Counted from the stretch's first letter, positions 36,228 through 45,035 are shown. The stretch: DNA of 64,000 bases from Pelagicoccus sp. SDUM812002 (GCF_031127835.1 NZ_JARXHX010000003.1:389840-453839); one strand, 5' to 3'. Numbers and translations are program-made. The notes: generated from the letters alone by a model not told the origin.

Positions 36228-36452
36228 CCGAGCTAAAAGCGAAACAATCCGCTTCGCCCACCTAACGAGGCCCTCATCCAACTGCATGCGCGGCCCGCGC
36301 AAGAAATATGCAAGATTCAGAATATCGACCTCGGAGGCATTCCAGAGTCCTTACCTTATACCGGAACTGAAACAAATTACTGCTTGAAGCCTGCTCTCGG
36401 TAGATTAGCCAATTATCCCCTTAAATTTACTAAGCACTTAGCAAATCTAATC

Positions 36453-38300
36453 ATGAGCGCACAAAACACTGAAAAGCACGAATTCAAAGCTGAGATCAAG
36501 CAACTGCTGGATATCGTTATCCACAGCCTCTACACCGAAAAGGAGATCTTCGTCCGCGAACTCATTTCCAACGCGTCCGACGCCTTGGAGAAGCTACGCC
36601 ATCTGAAGATCACTGAAAAGGAGGTGCACCAGGACGAGCTCGACCTTGAAATCAACATCAAGACCGACGAGGAGGCCAACACCATCACCATCCAGGATTA
36701 TGGTATCGGCCTGACCCGCGACGAGCTCGTGGAAAACCTCGGCACCATCGCGCACTCCGGCTCCAAACAGTTCCTCGAAGCCCTCAAAGAAGGCGGCGAG
36801 AAGAACGCCGACCTCATCGGCCAATTCGGCGTAGGTTTCTACTCAGCATTCATGGTCGCCAATAAGGTCGAAGTCTTCACCCACTCTTGGAAAAAAGACG
36901 AGCCCGGCCACCTTTGGTCATCCGACGGAGTCGGAGCATACGAAATCGAAGAGTCCGACGATACACAGCGGGGCGCCCGCATTGTCATACATCTGAACGA
37001 CGACTCCAAGGACTACGCAAAGGCCGATACGATCAAGGACATCATTAAGCGCTACTCCAGCTTCGTTCAGTTCCCCATCAAGCTCAACGACGAGAAGATC
37101 AACACCGTCAACGCTCTCTGGCTCCGCTCCAAGTCCGAAATCACCGACGAAGAATACACCGAGTTCTACAAGTTCCAGGCCAACGCCTTCGACGAACCAC
37201 ACTACCGCCTGCACTTCTCCGCAGACGCCCCGCTCGACATCAAGGCCCTCATCTTCACCCCGAAGACGAATCCGGAGCGCATCGGCTTCCCGCGCATCGA
37301 CCCTGGCGTCGCCCTGCACTGCCGCAAGGTCCTCATCGACTCCAAGCCGACCGAGCTCCTCCCGGAATGGCTGCGCTTCCTCAAGGGCGTCATCGACTCC
37401 GCCGACCTCCCGCTCAACATCTCGCGCGAAACGATGCAGGACAACGGCCTGACCCAGAAGCTCAGCCGCGTCATCACCAAGCGCTACCTCAAGTTCCTCA
37501 AGGAAGAAGCCAAAAAGCGTCCCGAGCAGTACGCGGAATTCTTCAAGAACTTCGGCGTCTACATAAAGGAAGGTGTCGCCACCGACTTCACCTACCGCGA
37601 CGACCTCGCCAAGCTCCTCTACTTCGAGTCCTCCGTCACCGAAAAGGGCAAGACTACCAGCCTCGCTGACTACGTCTCCCGCATGAAGGACGAGCAAAAG
37701 ACCATCTACTACATCCTCGGTCAAAACCGCGAGTCCATCGAATCCGGCCCCTACCTCGAAGGCTTCAAGGCCCGCGGCATCGAAGTTCTCTTTCTCTACG
37801 AGCCCATCGACGAATACGTCATGTCCAACCTCGGCACCTTCGAGGAAAAGGAGCTCACCTCCGCGGACCAAGGCGACATCAAGCTCGACGACGCGCCCAA
37901 GCCCGAAGGCGAAGCTCTCTCAGACGACGACGCCAAGGCCCTCTGCGAGTGGCTCAAGACCGCCATCGGCGACCGCGTCAAGGAAGTCAAAGTCTCCGAG
38001 CGCCTCGTCAGCAGCCCAGTCATGGCCCTCTCGCCCGACGCCATGTCCACGCAGATGCGCCGCATGATGAAGCAGATGGGCCAAGACAATCCCATGCCCA
38101 TGGAAGTGCTCTTCGAGATCAACCCGCGCCACGAGCTGATCAAAAACCTGAATACGCAGCGAGCATCCAACGAAGGCCTCGCCAAGCTCATCGCCCAGCA
38201 GTCCTTCGACAACGCCCTCGTAGCCGCCGGTCTCATGGAAGACCCCAAGGACATGGTCGCCCGCATGTACCAGATCCTCGAGCAAGCCGCCACCAAGTAG
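36453..38300 (+). CDS. htpG: Molecular chaperone HtpG (Hsp90)
   Basis: 615 aa from the ATG at 36453 (SAQNTEKHEFKAEIKQLL); the frame opens 23 codons earlier. GHKL ATP-binding domain shows E-L-I-S-N-A-S-D-A-L, D-Y-G-I-G-L and G-Q-F-G-V-G-F-Y-S-A-F; the middle domain has N-I-S-R-E-T-M-Q-D; the C-terminal dimerisation domain ends in Q-A-A-T-K. It refolds or remodels client proteins in the cytoplasm with DnaK/DnaJ/GrpE. It is monocistronic with a strong terminator at 38344. No CIRCE or heat-shock element is seen upstream and no Shine-Dalgarno precedes the ATG. Confidence 0.98.
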   Translation: MSAQNTEKHEFKAEIKQLLDIVIHSLYTEKEIFVRELISNASDALEKLRHLKITEKEVHQDELDLEINIKTDEEANTITIQDYGIGLTRDELVENLGTIAHSGSKQFLEALKEGGEKNADLIGQFGVGFYSAFMVANKVEVFTHSWKKDEPGHLWSSDGVGAYEIEESDDTQRGARIVIHLNDDSKDYAKADTIKDIIKRYSSFVQFPIKLNDEKINTVNALWLRSKSEITDEEYTEFYKFQANAFDEPHYRLHFSADAPLDIKALIFTPKTNPERIGFPRIDPGVALHCRKVLIDSKPTELLPEWLRFLKGVIDSADLPLNISRETMQDNGLTQKLSRVITKRYLKFLKEEAKKRPEQYAEFFKNFGVYIKEGVATDFTYRDDLAKLLYFESSVTEKGKTTSLADYVSRMKDEQKTIYYILGQNRESIESGPYLEGFKARGIEVLFLYEPIDEYVMSNLGTFEEKELTSADQGDIKLDDAPKPEGEALSDDDAKALCEWLKTAIGDRVKEVKVSERLVSSPVMALSPDAMSTQMRRMMKQMGQDNPMPMEVLFEINPRHELIKNLNTQRASNEGLAKLIAQQSFDNALVAAGLMEDPKDMVARMYQILEQAATK

Positions 38301-38301
38301 G

Positions 38302-38323
38302 CAGGAGCGAGCTTGCTCGCGAA
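38302..38323. repeat. REP-like hairpin after htpG
   Basis: CAGGAGCGAGCTTGCTCGCG: stem GCGAG/CTCGC with loop CTTG. It lies between the htpG stop and its terminator and matches the pattern seen at 4942, 11319 and 18864. Confidence 0.5.
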
Positions 38324-38343
38324 CACACAACCCAATCTCCCCC

Positions 38344-38375
38344 AGCCCGGATCGCTCCCGCGATCCGGGCTTTTT
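38344..38375 (+). terminator. Rho-independent terminator of htpG
   Basis: AGCCCGGATCGC (38344-38355) pairs perfectly with GCGATCCGGGCT (38360-38371) around TCCC, followed by a run of T. A 12-bp stem makes this the strongest terminator in the window. Confidence 0.95.
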
Positions 38376-38525
38376 CGTGCCTGATTCATCATGTCCCCGA
38401 AAAATAAATAATTTTTGCGGCGACAGTGTGCGATTCAATGGCTCGTCGGGTATTATAGGGTGCAAGAGCTCTCAAAACCTCTACTCTAGCACCACTCTCC
38501 CTTAAAATAAGAGTCCTATTCAGCC

Positions 38526-39812
38526 ATGCCTCTCCAAGAAGAATCCGATTTCGAACTGCTCGGTCGCTTTTATTCCAAATGTGATGAAGCCGCTTTCACT
38601 CTCCTCGTCGAGCGGCACCTAAAGATCGTCTTCGCGGTCGCTCAAAACTGCCTCGGCGGCGATGCACAACTGGCGGAAGACGTCTGCCAGATCGTTTTTG
38701 CCCAACTCGCCCGCAAAGCCAAAAGCCTGCACCACGATAACGTGAAAGCCTGGCTCTTCAAGACCAGCCGTTTCACCGCAGCCAAAATAGTCCGCTCGCG
38801 GACTCGCCAATCAGCAAAAGAACGACGCTACGAACAAATGAGCGAAAAAACCGTCTCCGACGAAAGCGAGGAGCTGAAGGCGTTCATCGACGAATCCATC
38901 GAGCAACTCCCGCAGTCCGATCAGGAAGCCATCCTTCTCCGCTACTTCGAATCGATGGACTACAACACCATCGGAACACGTCTTGGCATGCAGCCAAACG
39001 CCGCTCGCATGAAAGTCTCCCGAGCCTTGGACAAGCTCCAAACCCGCTTCAAAGGAAGAGGTATCGCCACCACTGCGACTGCATTGAGCGCCGCCTTAAC
39101 CGGATACGCCAGTTGCTCCCTGCCCGCCCATCTGGCAACAAGCGTCGCAACGGTAAGCCTCGCGAACATCGGAAGCCTAGCGTCCGTTGGACTCGTATCC
39201 GCTCTCAAACTACCCCTCGTTGCGACCGCGGCGACTATCGTAGCCGGACTCGCGCTGGAACAACAAACAACCCCAGAGACTGCGGATCCAGTCGCCCAAG
39301 ACACCCAGCTACTTATCGTTCACGAGGAAACGGAAGTTCCCCAGCCCACTGAGACCACTAGAACCTTAGACAAAATCGATATCGCCTATGCTGCCTTGGA
39401 TCAAGACGCCACCGTGCTGGCTCAACGGTTGAAGGAGGTGGAATCCCAGATACAAAAGCTGCACCACCGCAGACCGCAGGGAGGAAAAGTATACAGTATC
39501 AAAGAATTGGATATGAAACCACGAGCAACGGCAATGATGATGCCGGACTATCCAGTTGCCCATGCAGTGACCCAAGAATCCGGTTCGGCCGTCGTCGAGT
39601 TCATTCTCGGAGTAGACGGAAAGACCAGCGACCTCCGAGTGCTTAAAGCGTCGCACCCTGATTTCGCCGAAAGCGCCTTAAAAGCCGTAGCAAAAAGCGA
39701 ATTCACGCCTGGCCGAATCGGTTCAACCGCCGTCCAGACCCACGTCCGAATCCCCATACACTTCACCCCTTCCGCCGCCGAAGGACAACCTAAAACAAAA
39801 AACTGGTTCTAG
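38526..39812 (+). CDS. ECF sigma factor fused to a membrane segment and a TonB_C-like domain
   Basis: 428 aa. Residues about 10-90 are sigma-2 (L-A-E-D-V-C-Q-I-V-F-A-Q-L-A-R-K-A with E-x-L-like region 2.2 and W-L-F-K-T), about 122-175 sigma-4 (L-P-Q-S-D-Q-E-A-I-L-L-R-Y-F-E, then an HTH). After this comes an Ala/Ser/Thr-rich hydrophobic stretch (about 180-246) that could span the membrane once or twice, a coiled segment (281-315), and a C-terminal domain (325-415) with A-V-V-E-F-I-L-G-V-D-G-K and A-L-K-A-V-A-K-S-E-F-T-P, the pattern of the TonB C-terminal domain. The partner gene at 39813 begins on the next base. A membrane-tied sigma factor is inference; similar layouts are, from memory, common in Verrucomicrobiota and of unknown function. 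Confidence 0.85.
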   Translation: MPLQEESDFELLGRFYSKCDEAAFTLLVERHLKIVFAVAQNCLGGDAQLAEDVCQIVFAQLARKAKSLHHDNVKAWLFKTSRFTAAKIVRSRTRQSAKERRYEQMSEKTVSDESEELKAFIDESIEQLPQSDQEAILLRYFESMDYNTIGTRLGMQPNAARMKVSRALDKLQTRFKGRGIATTATALSAALTGYASCSLPAHLATSVATVSLANIGSLASVGLVSALKLPLVATAATIVAGLALEQQTTPETADPVAQDTQLLIVHEETEVPQPTETTRTLDKIDIAYAALDQDATVLAQRLKEVESQIQKLHHRRPQGGKVYSIKELDMKPRATAMMMPDYPVAHAVTQESGSAVVEFILGVDGKTSDLRVLKASHPDFAESALKAVAKSEFTPGRIGSTAVQTHVRIPIHFTPSAAEGQPKTKNWF

Positions 39813-40571
39813 ATGGTTTCGCCTCGTATCGCCTCGGCCTTTTGGCTCATCCCTCTTGCAGTCGCTGTCGGTTTCGCTGCGCGAATCGTCGATTCTTCGA
39901 ACTCACGTCCTGCCAACACAAGCATTCCACAATCGCCAGACCAACAGGTTAAAAAAGAAGCGATTCCCGAAAAAGACCCAAGCGAAGCCGCTGCGCTCAA
40001 CTCATTACAGGCAGAAATCAACGCTCTCGAGGAGCGTGTGAAAAAACGAGAGCACGTCCTTGCCCAACGAAAAAAGGAACAACAACCTTTCACCGACGCC
40101 TCCTCCCTCAACCACAAGGGACTCGATCCCGAGCAATGGAGTAATAAGGGTTACGCCACCCCGTACGAAAGCGTGGAAACTCTCATATTCTCCGCCGCCA
40201 GTGGCGACCTTCAGACAATGAAGGACTCGCTCGTCTTTTCGCCCGAAAGCGAATCCCTCGCGAAGCGACTATTCGAAAAACTACCCAACTCCGTTCGCCA
40301 AGAACAAGGCAACCTCGAAACCGTGATGGCCATGATGACCATCGACCAAGTTCCCTTGGCTCACGCCCAAATAACCGCTTACAAAGAGATCACCGACGAA
40401 GCCAAAGAAGTCTTCATGCTCTTCTCCTCGAATCTCGATTCTCCGTATTCCGTAAAACTCGATCTTATCCAGTTTCCCGATACAACCTGGAAAGTATTGG
40501 TCCCCCCGCAGGCAATTAGCGAATACGCTGAGAAGCTCGGAGTTAACCTTGAAAACACGAACTTCGAATAA
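39813..40571 (+). CDS. Membrane-anchored partner of the ECF sigma fusion
   Basis: 252 aa. The ATG is the base after the sigma-gene stop, so the two are translationally coupled. One N-terminal TM helix (about 7-24: F-W-L-I-P-L-A-V-A-V-G-F-A-A), then a Lys/Glu-rich coiled coil (60-95), then a helical domain with W-S-N-K-G-Y-A-T-P-Y-E-S-V-E-T-L-I-F and A-S-G-D-L-Q-T-M-K-D-S-L. The last 70 residues form a beta-rich fold (V-K-L-D-L-I-Q-F-P-D-T-T-W-K-V-L-V). No anti-sigma HxxxCxxC is visible. From its position it may control the sigma factor or sense the same signal; this is inference. Confidence 0.8.
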   Translation: MVSPRIASAFWLIPLAVAVGFAARIVDSSNSRPANTSIPQSPDQQVKKEAIPEKDPSEAAALNSLQAEINALEERVKKREHVLAQRKKEQQPFTDASSLNHKGLDPEQWSNKGYATPYESVETLIFSAASGDLQTMKDSLVFSPESESLAKRLFEKLPNSVRQEQGNLETVMAMMTIDQVPLAHAQITAYKEITDEAKEVFMLFSSNLDSPYSVKLDLIQFPDTTWKVLVPPQAISEYAEKLGVNLENTNFE

Positions 40572-40624
40572 ATTCCTGTCTCTCAAAGTGGAGTCGCGAC
40601 ATTCTCAGTCCTGAGAACTCGTCC

Positions 40625-41773
40625 TCACCACTTGAATACCGCGGCTACGCTCTTACCCCCAGGAATCTCACTTTCCGGCATTACTATCGCATCGCCATCC
40701 TTGAGAAGCGTTTCCAGATAAATGCGGTCTAAGGCTTCGAACGCGTCTTCGTCGTCCGAACTCGCGGACTTAGGCCTCTCATCCTTGCCTATGCGGCACC
40801 AAATGTCGTCATCGCAAGCGAGTACAGCAGCGGATATGCGACCCTGTTTGGCTGCCTCGTAAACCTCTCTGACATTATTGGAGAAAATTCCTTCGCGAGA
40901 GCGCATCTCTTCAATTGTCTCAAGCACTTGCGCTTTACGGCGCTGTTGTTCTTCCCAGGCAATCTCGCTGCAAACTTTCGAAATTTGGCGAGGACTCGGA
41001 TGTGCCTCCACGTTGCTTACTCGAACAACTTCCCCGCCTGAGTGGCTATATGTATCCAAAAACTCTGCCACGACCCGCTTATCACCAATTACTACAAGAG
41101 GAAGTTCTTTTGATTCAGGAAAATCGTTTAGCGCATGGGCAATCTCTCTCATAAAGATCGTTTCGTTCAGCTCTCTAGGGGACTTAGCGGCGTTCATCCC
41201 CTGATTCACCATGTGAGGAGCACCCCCCTCATTCGAACTGCGAACGTGAGCTTTCTGCCCATTGTCGAGAGCACCATTTTCCGAAAAGCTCCTGACGCTG
41301 CTCGGCAGCTCTACATCCTTCAGAGGGCGAGCACTCTCGCCATCAAAACGAAAAAGGCGAGGAGCTTTCAAGCTAACGTCTAAAGCCAACCATTCGCTTA
41401 GCGCCGCAATCGCATCTGCGGCAGGTCGGATACTGAAATAATCTTCGATCGTCGCTTTTTCGACCGGCGGGTAAGGCAATTTCAAAAAACGAGTTACCTG
41501 TTCCGAAATATGGATACATACACCTTGGTATTCCCCTCCCCACATCTCTCGGTCGTGGACCAACGATTCAAGCTTGGCAAGGATGGTTCGAATCGCAGGG
41601 GCTGCGCCCGACTCTTTTGAAATGTGAACCGATTCACGACGCAATCGATCCCTGTGGATTTGAGAGTTTTTTCCGCCACCATCACATTCCAGAGAAACCG
41701 TCAGGCAAGGTCCGCTCTGTTCGTTCATTTCGTTCAAATATTCACGCCCTTTGCTCCGTAATTGCTTTTTCAT
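40625..41773 (-). CDS. Bacterial archaeo-eukaryotic release-factor-like protein (baeRF family)
   Basis: 382 aa from the ATG at 41773 (KKQLRSKGREYL); a GTG one codon earlier also fits. The N-terminal domain opens with G-P-C-L-T-V-S-L-E. The middle carries I-F-M-R-E-I-A-H-A-L and P-L-V-V-I-G-D-K-R-V-V-A-E-F, and the C-terminal part V-Y-E-A-A-K-Q-G-R-I-S-A-A-V-L and A-I-V-M-P-E-S-E-I-P-G-G-K-S-V-A-A-V-F-K-W, matching the eRF1-domain 2/3-like order of baeRF proteins. These are thought to act on stressed ribosomes or nucleic acid in response to stress; activity here is unproven. A small LDPDNATS protein lies just upstream on the same strand. AGAGGAAA precedes the ATG at a long 12-base spacing. Confidence 0.8.
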   Translation of the reverse strand: MKKQLRSKGREYLNEMNEQSGPCLTVSLECDGGGKNSQIHRDRLRRESVHISKESGAAPAIRTILAKLESLVHDREMWGGEYQGVCIHISEQVTRFLKLPYPPVEKATIEDYFSIRPAADAIAALSEWLALDVSLKAPRLFRFDGESARPLKDVELPSSVRSFSENGALDNGQKAHVRSSNEGGAPHMVNQGMNAAKSPRELNETIFMREIAHALNDFPESKELPLVVIGDKRVVAEFLDTYSHSGGEVVRVSNVEAHPSPRQISKVCSEIAWEEQQRRKAQVLETIEEMRSREGIFSNNVREVYEAAKQGRISAAVLACDDDIWCRIGKDERPKSASSDDEDAFEALDRIYLETLLKDGDAIVMPESEIPGGKSVAAVFKW

Positions 41774-41914
41774 CACTAAAAATTTCCTCTCTTTCGATGG
41801 TTATTAGTAGCCGGCTTGGAATGGGTTTCGCTAGATGCAATTCTCATAGTTCCACATCCTCCTCACTACTAATCGAGTCAACATTGCAAACTGCGAGGCG
41901 GCGCGTATTCGCTT

Positions 41915-41929
41915 ATTGCAGAGTGCAAT
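41915..41929. promoter_or_regulatory. Perfect inverted repeat upstream of baeRF
   Basis: ATTGCA-GAG-TGCAAT is perfectly symmetrical around GAG. It lies in the 190-bp gap between the baeRF gene and the small acidic gene; two more TGCAA/TTGCA hexamers lie at about 41835 and 41884. A possible operator. Confidence 0.3.
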
Positions 41930-41963
41930 TTTCAAACGTCTTTACGCACTAGAAAGCAACATA

Positions 41964-42212
41964 CTATCCGATACCCTTGGTGCTCGATTCCGCTTTAAAG
42001 TCGTACTCTTTTTCGAAGTCACGGACAGGGGGATCCTCAGGGCCACCCTCGGGGAAAAAATGCTCCCGCCCTTCCTCCAATCGTTCTTCAAATTTGAGAG
42101 GACTCGTCGCGTTGTCTGGATCCAGTTTCAAATTGTAAGGCGGTGGTGGCGACTCTCCGTTTTCGCTGACCTCTACACCTCCTTCAGTTTCGTTCGCTAT
42201 TTTCTTAATCAT
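41964..42212 (-). CDS. Small acidic LDPDNATS protein (paralogue of 11404-11706)
   Basis: 82 aa. Hydrophilic, no TM segment, rich in Glu, Asp and Pro (P-P-P-P-Y-N-L-K). The block L-D-P-D-N-A-T-S followed by F-E-E-R-L-E-E-G-R-E-H-F-F-P-E-G-G-P-E is shared with the protein at 11404-11706 (common pattern L-D-P-D-N-A-T-S, F-x-E-R-x-x-x-G-x-x-x-F-x-P-E-x-G-x-E). It lacks that protein's C-terminal F-P-A-S-D-P-P-S motif. It lies upstream of the baeRF gene on the same strand, so cotranscription is likely. Function unknown. Confidence 0.75.
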   Translation of the reverse strand: MIKKIANETEGGVEVSENGESPPPPYNLKLDPDNATSPLKFEERLEEGREHFFPEGGPEDPPVRDFEKEYDFKAESSTKGIG

Positions 42213-42294
42213 TTCGCTGCCCCGACTTGCATAGCCTGCGCCAATCCACCACCCACGTGCCCGACATACCTCTTGGTCGCCCTCAACTAAACTC

Positions 42295-43640
42295 TTGGAG
42301 AAGCACTGTTACGAACCTCTCTTACGGCATAATCACAACCGTATCCAGCACCTCAACCCTCGCAGAGACCTACGCCGCGCTAGACGCGCCACGTGCCGAG
42401 ACCGCCATTCTCTACCTCAAAGCCCAACAGTACACCGAAGCTCAACCGACGTCTCGCGCAGGCCCAAAGCGACGCCCTCCATCTTCGCGATGCATTATAC
42501 AATCTTAAGATTGTTCGCAAGTCCACCAAGGGTGAGGAGGATTGGCCCCTTTTCAGCGATGCCTTGGCCTACGCGGCTATGCTGACCGCTATTCTCGGAC
42601 GCATCGAAGAAGCCAACAAACTGCTCCGAGAGGCACTCGCACTCGCAATCAAAAAAGATATGCCAGAGCAAATAACGAATGCTTATCGGCACCAAGCAAA
42701 CGTCAACGAATACGCTTCCAAATACGAAGCCTACCGCGACTCAGAACCTGCCGCTCTCTCGATCAAAAGGGTGGTACTCAAGCTTGCCTCACCTGCGTTT
42801 CGTAAACGTTTTCGGACTAGGCCAATACGAGGAAAGCCTTTCCGCCATCCACGAAGCTGTAGAGAACTTGCAGGTTGAAGGGGAACTTCTAGTGCATTAA
42901 ACAATGTATCCAATCTTTGCAGACAAGCCATCACGACATCCACCCTCAACTCGACGAAGCCCTTCGTTTCAATCGTATTCACGGCAGTCGCGTATTCGAA
43001 TTCTACGACCTCTGGGCGATGGGAGCTAACGCAGTCCACACCGAACAGTCAGAGCGAGCCCCAAGACTCGTTCGCCCGCCTCATTCGATTTTGGAAAGAG
43101 ACAGACGACCACAAAGACGTCGCCCTGGTCTTCTCTGTGCAGCTGCCTACCATTCATCGGAAAACCGACCCAATGACCTCGCGCTTTGTATCGATATTTT
43201 CAACTCGATCTCTCGCCGCAACGAATCGCCAGAACCGAGATTCGGACTTCTCGCTGCGAATGCCGAAGACGCTTGGCTCCACGGCAAGATAGGTCTCGCA
43301 ATCGCTCCTTTCAAGAAAGCAAGTGAAGGCTACCGCAGCATGCTGCCTTCCTTTCGAGCATGCGTGGACACCCTGGCGACTCGCGTTCGTTCAATCTCAG
43401 GCAGGTAATGGAAGCGAAGCGTTGCTCTCTAGGAAAGTGGCAGAAGAAATCGCAAAGAAACACTCGCTCCGCACTCTCGTGCAAAATATCGCCCGCGACC
43501 GCCGCGAATTCCAGGGCACCAGCAACGACACCCCCCGCTTTAACCGCTCGCCAGATTGAAGTCGCTCGGCTAATCGCTGCCGGCTGTTCGAATAAGGAAG
43601 CTGCAGACCAACTCGCAATTAGCCCTCGCTCAAGACGGAC
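42295..43640 (+). pseudogene. Degraded TPR-LuxR family transcription regulator
   Basis: No single frame is open, but coherent coding fragments follow one another in all three frames. Helical repeat pieces include L-A-Q-A-Q-S-D-A-L-H-L-R-D-A-L (about 42450), D-A-L-A-Y-A-A-M-L-T-A-I-L-G-R-I-E-E-A-N-K (about 42560) and Q-Y-E-E-S-L-S-A-I-H-E-A-V (about 42830), then F-A-R-L-I-R-F-W-K-E (about 43065) in another frame, and V-A-E-E-I-A-K-K-H-S-L (about 43440). It ends with a LuxR HTH, L-T-A-R-Q-I-E-V-A-R-L-I-A-A-G-C-S-N-K-E-A (43540-43630), cut off after A-I-S-P-R. At least five frameshifts and an in-frame stop separate the pieces, so it is dead. It is the C-terminal half of a MalT/LAL-like regulator; the N-terminal ATPase part is gone. 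Confidence 0.8.
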
Positions 43641-43768
43641 TCGGAGTCGGTGCGGCATGGGGAGAGGGATTGACCGTCCTGTTCGTAAAGGACGCTGGTT
43701 TTCAAACAGTCGATCGACACGCCCTCGATCATGATATACAAAACTACTACTACTATATCGCTCGCTAA
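43622..43768 (+). pseudogene. C-terminal remnant of a SAM methyltransferase joined to the LuxR wreck
   Basis: In a different frame from the LuxR HTH, the sequence reads A-L-A-Q-D-G-L-G-V-G-A-A-W-G-E-G-L, then F-V-K-D-A-G-F-Q-T-V, H-D-I-Q-N-Y-Y-Y-Y-I-A-R and TAA at 43766. The pattern (L-A-x-x-G-x-G-x-G-x-x-W-G-E, A-G-F-x-x-V, D-x-x-N-x-Y-Y-x-x-A-R) is the C-terminal end of Rv2258c-type class-I methyltransferases with an N-terminal winged helix. The rest of the gene is missing. The two remnants meet at about 43620, so a deletion probably fused them. Confidence 0.65.
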
Positions 43769-43806
43769 ATAAACAAAGACGCGGCAACCATAACGGATGC
43801 CGCGTC
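43767..43806 (-). terminator. Rho-independent terminator of dnaJ
   Basis: GACGCGGCA (43778-43786) pairs perfectly with TGCCGCGTC (43798-43806). On the minus strand the stem is followed by TTTGTTTATTT. It lies 25 bp past the dnaJ stop. Confidence 0.85.
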
Positions 43807-43831
43807 GATAATAATTTGATCCAGATCCGAC

Positions 43832-44995
43832 TTAGTCGAAGATCTTCTTCGCCTTTTCAAAGAAGCCTTTTGGTTCGTCGCCATCTTCTGCGTCACCACA
43901 AGCTAGGGCAAACTCTTCGAGTTTCTCGCGTTGCTCGGAGGTCAACGACTTGGGCACCTCGATTTTGACGCGTACCATTTGGTCGCCGTAGAAACCGCCA
44001 CGCAGGCTCGGCATCCCCTTACCCTTCAGGCGGAACGTAGTGCCAGACTGGGTACCGGGTGGTATTTTGAGGCTTGCTTTGCCGCTAAGCGTCGGGACCT
44101 CGATAGTACCACCGAGGGTAGCCAACGTGAACTTTATGGGGATCTCACAATAGAGATTCTCCTCTTGGCGTTCAAAGATCTCGTGGTCGCGAACGTGCAA
44201 GACGATGTAGAGATCACCAGTCGGACCCCCGTGCGAGCCAGCTTCCCCGTTGCCCGCGGAGCGGAGCTTCGAACCGGTGTCGACGCCAGGCGGTACCTTG
44301 ACCTTGATCTTAGTCGTCTCGTTTACGCGTCCTTCGCCCGCGCAGCTACCGCATGGTTTCTCAACTTTCTGGCCGCTGCCATTACAGGTCGGACACGTTT
44401 GCCGAACCGAAAAGAAGCCCTTGGATGCTGTCACTTGTCCATGGCCAGCACAGGTCGGACAGGTCTTCACGCCGCTGCCCGGTTCCGCACCTGAGCCAGA
44501 GCACTTGCTGCAGGTGGTGGGCTTGCGGAAGGATATTTCCTTTTCCACCCCCTTGGCCGCCTCTTCCAAATCGATTTCGAGGTCGTAGCGTAGATCGGAG
44601 CCACGGGATGCGCCGCCGCGTCCGCGTCCTCCGCCAGCTCCGCCGCCACCGAAAAACTCTTCAAAGATGCTGCCACCGCCACCGCCGCCGCCGAACACCT
44701 CGCTGAAGATGTCGAAAGGATCGTGGAAAGGACCTCCTGAGGACGCTCCGCCTCCCCCACCGCCCATGCCGCCGCTAAAGGCTGCATGGCCATAGCGATC
44801 GTACGCTGCCCGCTTCTGTTCGTCCTTGAGTACCTCGTATGCTTCGGAGACTTTCTTAAAGTTCTCCTCAGCCTCGTGATTTCCTGGGTTCTTGTCCGGG
44901 TGGTACTTGACCGCCATCTTGCGGTAAGCCTTCTTGAGCTCGTCTTGGGTCGCTTGCTTGCTGGCGCCTAAGAGTTCGTAGTAGTCTTCTTTCAC
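43832..44995 (-). CDS. dnaJ: Chaperone DnaJ (class I)
   Basis: 387 aa from the GTG at 44995 ([17 protein letters not shown]), which follows AGGAGG at 12 bases; a longer ATG frame from 45064 overlaps grpE. J domain with H-P-D-K (helix II/III loop), a long Gly-rich linker ([10 protein letters not shown]), then four C-x-x-C-x-G-x-G zinc repeats ([32 protein letters not shown]) and the C-terminal substrate domains. It stimulates DnaK ATPase and delivers clients. It is read from the grpE operon, 40 bp downstream; dnaK itself is not in the window. A terminator lies 25 bp after the stop. Confidence 0.97.
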   Translation of the reverse strand: MKEDYYELLGASKQATQDELKKAYRKMAVKYHPDKNPGNHEAEENFKKVSEAYEVLKDEQKRAAYDRYGHAAFSGGMGGGGGGASSGGPFHDPFDIFSEVFGGGGGGGSIFEEFFGGGGAGGGRGRGGASRGSDLRYDLEIDLEEAAKGVEKEISFRKPTTCSKCSGSGAEPGSGVKTCPTCAGHGQVTASKGFFSVRQTCPTCNGSGQKVEKPCGSCAGEGRVNETTKIKVKVPPGVDTGSKLRSAGNGEAGSHGGPTGDLYIVLHVRDHEIFERQEENLYCEIPIKFTLATLGGTIEVPTLSGKASLKIPPGTQSGTTFRLKGKGMPSLRGGFYGDQMVRVKIEVPKSLTSEQREKLEEFALACGDAEDGDEPKGFFEKAKKIFD

Positions 44996-45035
44996 AGTGT
45001 TGCTTATCCTCCTGGTACCCTTGTTAACGGAGCGA

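Noticed and set aside
36918..37871. Long minus-strand frame over htpG
   Set aside because: Shadow of the high-GC third positions of htpG; Val/Glu/Gly-rich without motifs.
40602..40617. TTCTCAG-TC-CTGAGAA palindrome between convergent genes
   Set aside because: Short and without a T-run; too weak to call a terminator or operator.
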